DNA from: Calycina herbarum
Lineage: Eukaryota; Ascomycota; Leotiomycetes; Helotiales; Pezizellaceae
Reading direction: 5' to 3'
Assembly: GCA_001414485.1 (NCBI GenBank)
Contig: LLEY01000148.1
Coordinates: 98,106-162,105, forward strand
Length of the DNA stretch: 64,000 nucleotides
The translations under genes were made by a program, and so were the position numbers. Below are positions 42,442 to 51,924 of this stretch, piece after piece; position 1 is the stretch's first letter, and every line of letters begins with the position of its first letter. The notes below the pieces were generated by a model. It made no database searches. It was not told the DNA's origin and saw only the letters and a program-made list of their open reading frames with translations.

Positions 42442-42859
42442 TCAGTGTGAGAAATGAGTAGAGTAGAGTAGAGTAGTAACTGCTACTTTACTCTACTCAA
42501 GGGATTTTTAGTACTACTCTACTCTACTCAATACTACTTAAGTACTACTCGAGTAGTACCCGAGTAGTACGGACCGACTCGGACCGATCCGGGCTGAGGG
42601 ATCGGAGGCTCAGAGGATGCCCTATTATAAATCCGGTCTAGCGAAGTACTTGGGTAAGAATTTTTATAATTACTCTATAAAGAAAAAGAGAAGAAGCAAT
42701 AAAGTATAAAGTAAACTGTTTGATTTTAAAGACTAGACTTTTTTTATACTGCTTAAATAGTAGTGTTTTAGTATATTTACTATATATTATTTCTATTTAT
42801 AGACTACTCTAGTAGTACTCGAGTAGTAATGAGTAGTAGAGTATTTTGTTCTCACACTG
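42442..42859. mobile_element. hAT-type MITE (418 bp)
   Basis: The ends are perfect 11-bp inverted repeats: CAGTGTGAGAA at 42442-42452 and TTCTCACACTG at 42849-42859. Flanking 8-bp direct repeats GTCACTTT (42434-42441) and GTCTCTTT (42860-42867) match at 7 of 8 positions, as expected for an aged hAT target-site duplication. The interior has subterminal arrays of GAGTAG/CTACTC on both sides, a GC-rich patch with GGACCGA repeats, and no coding capacity. This is a non-autonomous element needing a transposase from elsewhere. Confidence 0.85.
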
Positions 42860-42867
42860 GTCTCTTT

Positions 42868-43865
42868 CTCGCTTCCTATAAGTTCACCTTCTTGTTGATA
42901 AGGTTTGTGTGGACCAAAGATATGCTAGCCCGAAAGCCTCAGAAAGTGCGATATGTGGTAAAGCCGGTGCAAGGAAACAATTGAGGAATCTAGCGAATTA
43001 CTCATAATATGACGAATAAATCGTCAGAAAATTGACTATTCCCGCCTCCTAATTGTGCGATCCTTCAACTAGCAAGTAAAATTGTGAAAATCAAAGAAGC
43101 AAGTAAGAAGAAACATGGGTTTTGCTCCGAGTACACCACAATTACTTTGATTATGGGTACTAGTCTAAGATAGTCTTATCTTATCCACGAATGCTTAAAA
43201 GAATGAGAAACTCTGCCTCTCTATTCCGCTTACATAATATTCTAAGTTATCACGAAAATCCCGAGGCAATAAAGAGATAGAGTGTACTTCGAGTAAAGCT
43301 CAGGACTCATATATTTTATTTCCTTTGGAACATCTCAAGTTCACTCCTTATTGTACATGTTGTGTTATTTGGTAGTATTACTTTTAGAGACTACTTAGAA
43401 TAATCTTTCTAAGTATTATATATAAATATAATTATTTGAGATAGCTTGTAAAATAGTATTTAATAGATATGTATGAAATAGAAAAGTATCTTTTGTTTGT
43501 CTAGATATTACTAAAAACTCTTTCTTTAAAATATATACTCTTAACTATTTGAGATAATAAAGTTACCCGAAAGAATTATAAAAAATAAATTCTAGCTATC
43601 TTTAGAGTTTTCATAAGTCCTAAAAAATATTCAACTCCATTGTTTTAAATGTTTCAAATAATACATTTCATCAAATATTGATAAGAGGTCGAGTCCTCGA
43701 CGAAAGCGCTAAGCTTCACACAGCCCCTGTCGTTGTCATTCATTGGCTCAATCTAAGACGCTAGTCACATCTGGCTAGAGCCATCGAACGAATAGAGAGC
43801 CAGAAATATTCCTTCTGTCCTAGGTATCAGCTTCAACTCAATTCGACCACAGCCAATCCACCAAA
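42868..43865. other. AT-rich spacer upstream of array member 2
   Basis: From 43300 to about 43680 the sequence is very AT-rich with no open frames, suggesting a mutated or relic insertion. No repeat ends were recognised. Confidence 0.5.
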
Positions 43866-44558
43866 ATGCCATCTCGAACCATGCGGTTTCGAATCATCGT
43901 CATGCAGTATCAACGCTACGTCTCTCTAATGTTGGTAAACGTCTTTCTGGACAGAAATTACACATCCGTGGTCGACACCTATTCGGAGCTTGCGCAAGCT
44001 ATGTACGTCTATGGCTTCGGGACCTTTGGATCCTCTGTCTTCATTGCTGCAGCGTACGCCCCCTGTTTCTACTGTCGCGATTACAGACTTCCATTTCTAT
44101 GATCAATCATCTTCTGCATGGAATCTGAAGTTTTTGGGCTTCTCCTTCTGCCACTGCTCTGTCATAGCCCACTCAACATGGCTCTCTTCGTTCATACCAC
44201 CGTCAAGTGGGGCGACTTTATTTGGGAATTCGATCCTGATATTCCTGATACTTGTCACTTCCTTTTTGCAACTACAGTCGCTAGTTGTCACGCTCTATTC
44301 GCTTTTGCTTCCCTCCTCGCCATTTTCGAGCTCCTCAAAGTCTTGTTTACACGATGGTACGGCACGTGCCCAAATATCCCAAGATTTGTCTGGTCGGAAG
44401 AGAGAGATTGGGTTTACGATATCCGAGGCGGCACAAAGTTCAAAATCACCAGAATCGATTCCTCATTCGCATCATGGATTCGGGAGGCTGAGAAGAACGC
44501 CGCAGAACTTGTCCGCAACTCCGATACTGGTACTGTCGCACAATCATCACTTGCTTGA
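43866..44558 (+). pseudogene. Membrane-protein array member 2, interrupted by a stop
   Basis: ATG at 43866 (CAAAATGCC). Frame 43866-44099 (hydrophobic stretch YVYGFGTFGSSVFIAAAYA) and frame 44118-44558 (FGLLLLPLLCHSPL, FLFATTVASCHALFAFASLLAIFELL) are the same reading frame, separated by one TGA at 44100-44102. Read through, it would give 230 residues with about four helices and a polar tail, like its neighbours. A 57-bp in-frame intron (44074-44130) would remove the stop, but its donor GTCGCG is poor. A strong 50-bp intron candidate (GTACGT at 44003 to GCTGCAG at 44052) leads into another frame that stops soon. Either the gene is dead or splicing is unusual. A third overlapping frame is open from 43990 to 44760; I regard it as chance. 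Confidence 0.5.
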
Positions 44559-44837
44559 ATCACTGCTATGGCGGAAAGAGTCAATATGGTGGAGGAGTAC
44601 GATCAAAGGTCCTGGAAAGCGCCTAGAGGAAGGCAGAATCAAGATGTTCCTTTCACAGGAGCTTTTGGGGGAGGGGGACCGTGGATGCTATGCCTGGAAA
44701 ATATCGCGCTCTTGCTTTGGAGAAAATGAAGACATAAATCCAACAGGAGAACATGTTTGAAAATAATAGAAATGACTCTAATTTAGACCTTCTTCTTGCT
44801 TCTATGCCCTGAAGAACACTTTTTCCATCCTAAAAAT

Positions 44838-44859
44838 GAGTGAATCAATGAATGTAAAT
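44838..44859 (+). promoter_or_regulatory. Shared upstream box of the membrane-protein array, copy 1
   Basis: GAGTGAATCAATGAATG followed by TAAAT lies 228 bases before the ATG of the gene at 45066. It recurs almost unchanged before two other array members at about the same distance, although neighbouring sequence has diverged. Confidence 0.55.
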
Positions 44860-45065
44860 AATGGTTGGGACATTTCTGTACATTAGTGTATAGAATAAAA
44901 GCTAGTGCGAATTCTTTTTTGAAACTACATCCTACTTTAGAGACACAGAAGGAGCTCATCTCAACAAAGCTCTGTTCAAGCACACCCCTCTGAAAAATTC
45001 CCACGCGCAAACACACAGAGTCACGCTGGCGTAGACGCATACCCACCAACACAACCAGAATCAGC

Positions 45066-45671
45066 ATGGAACTCTCAACAATGGACCCGTTTGATGCTTC
45101 ATGCTTTTTCCTCCTTATGGCCACTCTGACAATCCTTCTGGGTGTTGTCCACCTCGTTTACGTCCATAGTTCGCCCCATTTCAGCATCAATTCACCCACT
45201 ACTCATACGCTTTTCGATGTTCTCAGTGTTTTCTTTTGGCCTATGGTAGAACTTGTTGTCCTAATTGTAATGGGGGACATTGTTCTATGTTGTATTGGCA
45301 CTGGTCTCGTTCTGGTTGGATGGTTTGGGAAGGAAAATTTCGAAAACTGTGCTGTTCTGGTCCTTGCTGGCACCTCTGCTGGATTTTTTACTTTTTTAAG
45401 CATTCTTTTCATTGCGATTTGTATTGCTTATATGGAGCTACATCCGGGTATTTTCAAACAAATTTGGAGAAAAATCAGATATGGAGGCACTGAGATTGAG
45501 GATGAGGAGGCGCCACTTCTTCGGGATGGCCAGAAATTCTACGCAAGTACAACAATTGCTTGTAGGAAATGCCAGAAGAAATATGACCAAGAGTTCCTTC
45601 TTAGAGAAGCCGAAACACGAACCCTAATGGCCAGAATTTCCACTTTCTGCACTATTAAATTGAGAAATTAG
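45066..45671 (+). CDS. Small multi-pass membrane protein, array member 3
   Basis: Intronless, 201 residues, ATG in context CAGCATGGA. Hydrophobic helices lie at about 13-33 (CFFLLMATLTILLGVVHLVYV), 52-87 (a long stretch broken by Glu62 and Asp71, probably two helices) and 96-122. The tail begins with basic KQIWRKIRYGG, then EIEDEEAPLLRDGQKFYA at about 143-160 with an acidic dileucine and Tyr-Ala, then C-x-x-C (Cys166, Cys169) and REAETRTLM. The pseudogene at 46742 aligns with it almost end to end, including 3' flanking DNA, so the two arose by segmental duplication. No known family. Confidence 0.75.
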   Translation: MELSTMDPFDASCFFLLMATLTILLGVVHLVYVHSSPHFSINSPTTHTLFDVLSVFFWPMVELVVLIVMGDIVLCCIGTGLVLVGWFGKENFENCAVLVLAGTSAGFFTFLSILFIAICIAYMELHPGIFKQIWRKIRYGGTEIEDEEAPLLRDGQKFYASTTIACRKCQKKYDQEFLLREAETRTLMARISTFCTIKLRN

Positions 45672-45782
45672 GTTTCCTATTCTTGCGACAAGGAGTGATA
45701 CTAAGAGGGGCTTGGGATGGTGGAGGGAAATTGTCGGTTGAGGGAATCTGAAAAGAGTGTATGTAGTTGACTTCAAAATTAA

Positions 45783-46215
45783 GGACCTGTTTGGCCCACC
45801 TTGAGATAACTATAAATATTCCATTAAATATACGAGGGGTAGTTTTGAAAAGCGCCGTATATTTTATTTATTATCTAATTTTTTGAATAATATATTCTAC
45901 AACCGTTTAGCTTGTCTAGTATATATTGGTGTATAGTTTGCTTAATAGTAGTGGTGGTAGTAGATATTCAAAGAAAGTATTAAATTATCATATTTTTTAC
46001 AATAATTAGATAGTTACATTTTTTTTAAATAGTATATATCTTTTAAAATTATATTCGAATATATTTTAAGATATTTAATACTTTTAGATAAACGGGCTAA
46101 ATGATTCGGTATATCTCAAAGTATTGAATATATTAAATTATCCGATATTATTTTAACCCTTTTTTAGTGGTATATATCCTAAATATTTAATAAAATATGC
46201 GAGCCAAATAGGCCC
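45783..46215. mobile_element. PIF/Harbinger-type MITE (433 bp)
   Basis: The left end GGACCTGTTTGGCCC (45783-45797) and right end GAGCCAAATAGGCCC (46201-46215) are 15-bp inverted repeats with three transition-type mismatches. Both sides are flanked by TAA (45780-45782 and 46216-46218), the 3-bp target site favoured by PIF/Harbinger elements. The interior is strongly AT-rich and non-coding. It sits in the spacer between array member 3 and its pseudogene copy. Confidence 0.8.
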
Positions 46216-46550
46216 TAAGAGATGCTTCTTACTTTGATACCATCATGAATAGTCCTTGGCTAAAGATAATCACCACAATTAACAAAGCAATTAGAATGCA
46301 CTTTCTAACAGTAGACCTAATGGCGGGATGAAAGCAGAATTAAAGCAGGACCAAGAAGTTTATTTCTTTCATTGGAGCTGTGGTGGTAAACAAAGGGGTG
46401 GACTTGAAGGCGGATCGTGAATGCTATGCCTGGAAATTTTCCACTCGTTCTTTGGAGCAGATGGCACTCAAATCCAGCTAGGGATTATGTTGTAAAAATT
46501 AAGTAATTCATGCTTGTGTACTTTGAGTAACATACACACCACCCAAGATG

Positions 46551-46572
46551 GAGTGAATCAATGAATGTAAAT
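46551..46572 (+). promoter_or_regulatory. Shared upstream box, copy 2
   Basis: GAGTGAATCAATGAATG followed by TAAAT, identical to copy 1 across the box, 191 bases before the former start codon of the pseudogene at 46742. Confidence 0.55.
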
Positions 46573-46741
46573 AGTGGTGCGGGTATTTAAACAAACTTAT
46601 AAATGCTAGTGGGGTGAAACAAAATACTTCTACTTCCAACCCTCTTCAGAGACATAGAAGAAACTTTCCTCAACCAGCTATATTCAGGCATACCTCTCTC
46701 GCAGACACACACAACACGATTTTGAAAACGAAAGAATCAAG

Positions 46742-47280
46742 ATAGCACCCCCAGTAGTGAACCCACTCACAATTTGTTCTGTCCTCCTTTTTTTACTCGT
46801 ACCAATTGTTCTGGGCTTCATACAACTTGCTTGCATCAGTTTACGCTTCAGCGCCAATGTGCCCGTTCCCCGTGGTGCTATCCTCAGACCTTTAATAGGG
46901 CTTCTTGTAGTTATTTTGGTGGGGGTATTGCCTTGAGCTGTTATGTTTACGGCAGAGACTTGGGCACTTTTGGAGAGTTAGAGAAGGGGGACATATTTTT
47001 GCTCTTTTTCACTCACTTGTTTGAGTTTCTTTTTTGGGCTCTTTTGGTAACGATCGACCCTGACATTCTTAATGCAACCTTGAGAGGTATTTGTGGTGGA
47101 ACGGACGTCGAAGATGAGGCTGCTACACCACTTCTTCAAGATAATCATACATTCTACGCAAATACGACAACACCTTGTGGTAATTGCCGAAGGGAATAAG
47201 ACAAAGAACTTATTTTTGCAGAAGAAATTGAAGCGCGAACCCTGATCTTGGCTTTCGGCGCCACTAAATTGAGAACTTAA
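46742..47280 (+). pseudogene. Membrane-protein array member 4, pseudogene copy of member 3
   Basis: The position of the start codon reads ATA (AAGATAGCA) where the member at 47965 has AAGATGGCA. From there the frame gives two hydrophobic stretches (LLFLLVPIVLGFIQL, LIGLLVVILVGVLP), then a TGA at about 46936. The frame shifts before about 46980 and continues with a third helix (LFEFLFWALLVTI), VEDEAATPLLQDNHTFYA, a C-x-x-C, and an in-frame TAA at 47198-47200 where member 3 has Tyr. The last 80 bases still align to member 3 down to TKLRT and the stop. Loss of the start, two stops and a frameshift: dead copy. Confidence 0.8.
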
Positions 47281-47964
47281 GTTGTCTATTCCTACCACAC
47301 CGAAGGCAGCTACACAAGAATTAGGTGGAAGGAGGGATTGGGAGGGAGGAAAATAAAAGGGAGAGCATGTAGTTGATTTTACAATTAAGGAAGCTTCTAA
47401 CTCAAACATTCTTGCTCCAATGCACGCATGGCTTCCCTTGCCAACATCCAGGGAGTTAGTGATGGTAAATCATTACCTTATACTCAAAGGACCGCAGGTA
47501 AATGTGCCCTCTCAAAAAGCTTGCCAAGAATGTTCTTAAACTGTTCTTTTCAACCACACTTCTTCCAAACACATATGGGCGCTCTGGAAAGGAATCTACT
47601 GGGATAGTATGTAGAGGGTATGATGGTAGCTCTGAATTGGAAGTAAAAGGTTTACTGGATACCTTAGGACTATTCCGCAGCTCTTGCTCCTGTGCTCTTC
47701 CAGCCATTACCAACAACAAGTGAATCAATGAATACAAATCATCACGTGGATGCAACAGTCTGATTAAATCTTGGTGGAAGCTTTTCTGGCAGCTTAAAAG
47801 ACCTGAAGGCTTCCTCTGTTTCCATTTGTTTTTCAGAGACCAAACCTTTCTCAAACACCTCTTTTCTCTCACACAAAACACCCACCTATACCACACCACT
47901 ACGTCAATACACACACGCACCTTCCCACCCACACATCCACGCACAACTACTAGACCTGCACAAG
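47281..47964. other. Spacer between array members 4 and 5
   Basis: The first 110 bases are homologous to the 3' flank of member 3 (shared GATGGTGGAGGGA/GGAAGGAGGGA and TGTAGTTGA-TT--AATTAAGG). No gene. The minus-strand frame at 47456-47971 is a shadow without features. Confidence 0.5.
47719..47740 (+). promoter_or_regulatory. Shared upstream box, copy 3
   Basis: AAGTGAATCAATGAATACAAAT, a close match to copies 1 and 2, 246 bases before the ATG at 47965. Confidence 0.5.
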
Positions 47965-48672
47965 ATGGCACAAATACCCATTTGGCTTTATGTCATTAGC
48001 ATAGCTTACGTGGCTATAGCTACCGCGGCTCTTTGCGAGGCCCACCTCATCAGATATATGATCAAGTATTCAAGATTGAGACCTCCTGTCAATCACAGAT
48101 CCCTCATTCTCTTTGACGTTCATCATGGCTCTCACATTCGGTTCATTCTCCTCGTTTTGCTTGGTACATATGCTGTGCTCTTTAGTGGATCACTCTTGTG
48201 CCTTGCAACAGGCTCAGCTGAGATTGCCTTCCTCGGTGAATTGAGCATTATTTCTGCAGCTGGATACTTCATCGGACTTACGATTTTCTTCGCCATTATG
48301 ATCATTACGGATTCCTCTACCCTTGTAGAGGGACACGAAAGTATCTTCAGAATCATCCGAAACAAGTTTGGAAGAAAGGAAGAAAAGGGAGGAACTGGAG
48401 GAAATGGGGCTGAGGACTTGGAGAAGGGTACACCACTTCCACCCCAACACGATAACAAGGAATACGCAACCTCGATCGGTTCTTGCAGCACTCTCCATAA
48501 CAAGGAAGACGAGAAGTACTTGGGAGAAGAAGTCAAAACACAACCCCAACTCGCTTTCTTCCCCAAACTTTCAACACGTATCGACAACTCGTGTGACCGT
48601 GCTTACCCATCAAAGCACGCACTTCAAGCTCACCAAAAGAACCAAGGGCCGGTATACTCGTGCAGTGAGTGA
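47965..48672 (+). CDS. Small multi-pass membrane protein, array member 5
   Basis: Intronless, 235 residues, ATG in context CAAGATGGC. Helices lie at about 5-25 (PIWLYVISIAYVAIATAALC), 59-82 (RFILLVLLGTYAVLFSGSLLC) and 92-115 (LSIISAAGYFIGLTIFFAIMII). The tail is basic (RIIRNKFGRK), then acidic with EDLEKGTPLPPQ and NKEYATSIGSC, matching in order the acidic/P-L/Tyr-Ala/Cys tail of members 3 and 4, but the dileucine has become Leu-Pro. It then extends a further 60 residues. Upstream it shares the promoter box with members 3 and 4. No known family. Confidence 0.7.
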   Translation: MAQIPIWLYVISIAYVAIATAALCEAHLIRYMIKYSRLRPPVNHRSLILFDVHHGSHIRFILLVLLGTYAVLFSGSLLCLATGSAEIAFLGELSIISAAGYFIGLTIFFAIMIITDSSTLVEGHESIFRIIRNKFGRKEEKGGTGGNGAEDLEKGTPLPPQHDNKEYATSIGSCSTLHNKEDEKYLGEEVKTQPQLAFFPKLSTRIDNSCDRAYPSKHALQAHQKNQGPVYSCSE

Positions 48673-49479
48673 GGCCGCCCCTCAAAGGGTGCAGTCCAAC
48701 GTCACATGAGTGTGCACCACTAAGTATGCTACGTATCAAGTTTCTTTCTATAAAGGCTAATATTTAGTATAGGAAGATCCTCAAACGAACAGTATGAGGA
48801 AAGCGTTCATGACCTGAGGTGCATAGATGGAGCTGTGTAATTGGTGGGGGGATATTTTTCTTCGGACAACCATTCGTTTCACCAGGCTAGGGAATAAGGA
48901 GGGAATCTAACCTCTTGAATATCTGGAAACTAACAGATTATGGCAATCGAGTGGAGTTATGGTATTGAGAAACTAATCATGGATGCTTCCTGGCATTGAT
49001 ATTGAGCCTGTTGGCCATGGGTTTTTGCTGAGCTACTTATTACGTTTCCGTTAGGTAGTTTGTAATGCAAGAACCTTCACCCAAAAACAATTTATGTAGT
49101 GATTTCGAAAACTAAGTAACCTTTGACGCATAATGACAAGTAAAATCAAACGCACACAGCTCACTACCCCAGAAACAAATGTGGAGCTCAGCACAATAGT
49201 CAGGCACATAATCTGAATTCTTTCATATTCATTCTAGTTCTTAATATCGTCATGAAGTCGTGTTAACTAGACCACCCCAAGTAGCTCCACGGTCTGTCAG
49301 ACAAGCTATCTCATCTAGCCTAGAAGCTACTTTAATTAAATAAGCTAATGAGTGATATATATTCCCACAAACCACACAGAAACCTCTCCGCCTAATCTTG
49401 ACCCTCAGTTTGACTACCAAAAAATCGGAAGTACCCTTCAGACTCCTCATATTCACCTCAAAAAACGACGAAACTCAAA
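48673..49479. other. Spacer between the membrane and coiled-coil blocks
   Basis: About 800 bases, AT-rich, no gene seen. Confidence 0.55.
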
Positions 49480-50196
49480 ATGATGGAACAACAACCACCA
49501 AGAAGACTTTCCCCTATCACCAACGCGGAAGACCTCAAGTTCTTTCGATTCCCCAAGCCCCTCAAGGAACACCTGGAGGAAACATTTGAGGGTCATGAAA
49601 TGGCACGAGTAACATGTCCAGAAACCAACGAATCAGCAACCATGTCAGCAAAACTCGCCGGAGCACTGCTCACAGCAATCAAAGACACCGACAACAGGCC
49701 AATACGTGAAAAATCAACAGATGAGGACGAAAAAGAATGGGGATGTCCATTCACGAAACCAGAAGCTTTCATCCCAGTTAACAGGTATAAAGGAGTCATC
49801 AAGAATGATGATGATATTATTTCTGGTTTCGCTCATATGGAGGCTGCTTGCCGACACGCTAAAAAAGCTCGCCAACTCGAGATTCTTCGAAGAGACGAAG
49901 AGAAATTGGTAACTGCGATTATGGAGGAGAAGACTGGAAGAAGTATTGTGAAATTGGAACTCGAGAATAAGATGCATCGGGCGAGGATTTCAAATCCAAT
50001 TAAAAACTTTGAGCAGATGGAGTGCGAGTATTTGAGGGATTATTTGGATAAATTTGAAGGTGGAAGAATGGTTCTTAGTCATGATGAGGCTGAATTGAAG
50101 AGGGTCAGGACTGATATAAAGGAGCTTGGGGAGGTTACCCATCGATTTGTTCCGGTTTTTGAATATATTCCAGGGAACGAGGAGATTGAGGAATAG
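49480..50196 (+). CDS. Orphan coiled-coil protein A, 238 residues
   Basis: Intronless; tandem ATG ATG start (CAAAATGATGG). N-terminal 95 residues are mixed (FRFPKPLKEHLEETFEGHE, WGCPFTKPEAFIPVNRY). From about 110 to 215 the protein is highly charged and helical (HAKKARQLEILRRDEEKLV, KLELENKMHRARI, DEAELKRVRTDIKELGE), predicted coiled coil. No signal peptide or membrane segment. It is the first of five small intronless plus-strand genes with no recognised family, spaced 380-640 bases apart. Confidence 0.65.
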   Translation: MMEQQPPRRLSPITNAEDLKFFRFPKPLKEHLEETFEGHEMARVTCPETNESATMSAKLAGALLTAIKDTDNRPIREKSTDEDEKEWGCPFTKPEAFIPVNRYKGVIKNDDDIISGFAHMEAACRHAKKARQLEILRRDEEKLVTAIMEEKTGRSIVKLELENKMHRARISNPIKNFEQMECEYLRDYLDKFEGGRMVLSHDEAELKRVRTDIKELGEVTHRFVPVFEYIPGNEEIEE

Positions 50197-50573
50197 TTGT
50201 GGGTCTAGACATAACCTCTTTCGGACGCTTTCTTTTCTTTAGGTCAATAAATCTTCGTAAAAACGCAAGGCAATTTTGATCGAAGTCTCTGAAGCTCGTT
50301 TGAACTTACCCTTGATGATGTGATCCCGGATGTAGCCGTAATAAGAACCATCTTAGATTGGAAGCTGAACCTTTAGCTGGGTTTTGATGAGAGGACAAGC
50401 CAACTGCCGTATTTATCAACAAACCTCTGTTGACCTTTCTTGGGATATAAGAGCACGTTGAACCCCAACATAACATTCATTGCGTTCATCGAACAATTCA
50501 TTTATCGAATACCTCACCTTCGTTTTACAAAACACTCATTACAATTTGCATTACCTAATCCCTCAGCACCAAT

Positions 50574-51041
50574 ATGTTTTTCCTCGAAACCTTCGTCCGC
50601 TCCTTTGAGCGAGCAATGATCTTGCAAAAAGAAAGAAAAGCGCTCGAAAAATCGAAGTCTAGAGGCTCGCAATCACCTCCACCACCATACTCGGTGCAAA
50701 TATCTTCAGCACGAGCCGAGAGATTGGCCAACATCCAGAAGGATCTCGAGAGTCTCCAAGGAGATAAAGAGGAAGACGATTGGATTGTTAGCGATGCAAG
50801 ATTACAGGCACGAGAAGCATACCTTGCCTTCGAGTTGTCGGAGGAGAGTTTTATGAAGAAGGGTCCCCTTTACAAGGAGTATCGAAGACTTGAAATGGAT
50901 GGGCAAAGATTGGCTTACGCGTTGGAGAGAAAGGAATTGAAGATAAAGAGAATCCAGCTGGATTTGAAGAAGTTGGAGACGGCAGGACCAGAGGAGGAGT
51001 TGTTGGAGTGCGAGAAGAACGCGATTGTCCGTCGTCGTTGA
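50574..51041 (+). CDS. Orphan coiled-coil protein B, 155 residues
   Basis: Intronless, ATG at 50574. N-terminal FVRSFERAMILQKERKALEK, a SPPPPYSVQ linker at about 37-45, then heptad-rich helix from about 48 to the end (RAERLANIQKDLESLQGDKEE, RLEMDGQRLAYALERKELKIKR is broken here by charge pairs). The segment beginning YLAFELSEESF aligns by pattern with YAAYLKAGRGF in the next gene, followed in both by E-x-x-x-L and an R-x-x-A-R/R-K-E helix, suggesting paralogy. No known family. Confidence 0.65.
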   Translation: MFFLETFVRSFERAMILQKERKALEKSKSRGSQSPPPPYSVQISSARAERLANIQKDLESLQGDKEEDDWIVSDARLQAREAYLAFELSEESFMKKGPLYKEYRRLEMDGQRLAYALERKELKIKRIQLDLKKLETAGPEEELLECEKNAIVRRR

Positions 51042-51459
51042 TTAAAGGTGATATTTTAGGTTGCAGGTGGAGTTCGGGTGGGAGTGAAGAGTTTAGTGAG
51101 GTTTCTCGGGAATAAATGTTGTTTGTTGTGAATTTAGTCCAGCGTCAATCATTGATGTAGAAAGTGAACTTCAAAAATGATTTTCCGAGTTTGGCCAATC
51201 GTGGTCTATGATATCATATGAGGACCGCGCTTCCGCTTCCCACTCATTTAGACTCTTCTAAGCTTTCAAGAGGTGAACTTCAAAACAGTTTCGTAACATC
51301 AACCTCCACCCTACCTTTTTGAAGGCCTATCGAAGCAGAAAATTCAACGACATTTAGTTTGGACCCCAACTTTCGAATGCGACTGCCTCCTTTCATATCA
51401 ACCATCCAGGTCCCACGCCAAAAGCACCTGCCACCCAACGCGCGCTATATCAACAAACA

Positions 51460-51924
51460 ATGGCCGAAGTCCCACGCCTCTACTCCAGTACAGGGAGTAC
51501 AATATACAAACCTGCACCCAAGACTAAAATCAGAATCCGAAAACTTCAGCCAATGCCAGCCATGGAAAATCGCGCCTCATTCACCTCGTTCTTCGAACGC
51601 ATGGCCGACATGACCGTGGCCGCGGTCAACGGCCCCAAGCACGGAAACCCGGACAACACCCTCCGATCTCTCATCACCCAAGAAAAGGAACTCGAAGGCG
51701 AGCACAGAGAGCTGGAACAAAAATACAAAGAAGCAGTGGGGAAAAGTGATGTTTCGTACGCAGCGTATCTCAAGGCTGGAAGGGGATTTTCACAACAGGC
51801 CGCGAGGGTTTTCAATGAGGCATGGAAGCTTAAGGAGGAGTTACGGCGGCAGATTGCGAGACATGAGACTATCTTGGAAGGGGTTAGGGCGGAAATTGTG
51901 ACTTTGAGAAAGGATGGCGATTGA
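51460..51924 (+). CDS. Orphan coiled-coil protein C, 154 residues
   Basis: Intronless; strong ATG context (ACAATGGCC). A second ATG at residue 35 (AMENRASFTSFFERMAD) would align better with the start of protein B, so the true start is uncertain. C-terminal half is coiled coil (EKELEGEHRELEQKYKEAVG, AWKLKEELRRQIARHETILE). Shares the Y-x-A-F/Y...F...E...L spacing with protein B. No known family. Confidence 0.6.
   Translation: MAEVPRLYSSTGSTIYKPAPKTKIRIRKLQPMPAMENRASFTSFFERMADMTVAAVNGPKHGNPDNTLRSLITQEKELEGEHRELEQKYKEAVGKSDVSYAAYLKAGRGFSQQAARVFNEAWKLKEELRRQIARHETILEGVRAEIVTLRKDGD

Noticed and set aside
43990..44760. 256-codon open frame overlapping the array member at 43866-44558
   Set aside because: It starts at TTG, Ser/Leu-rich composition is that of an out-of-frame reading of a hydrophobic gene, and the other frame shows proper helices shared with neighbours.
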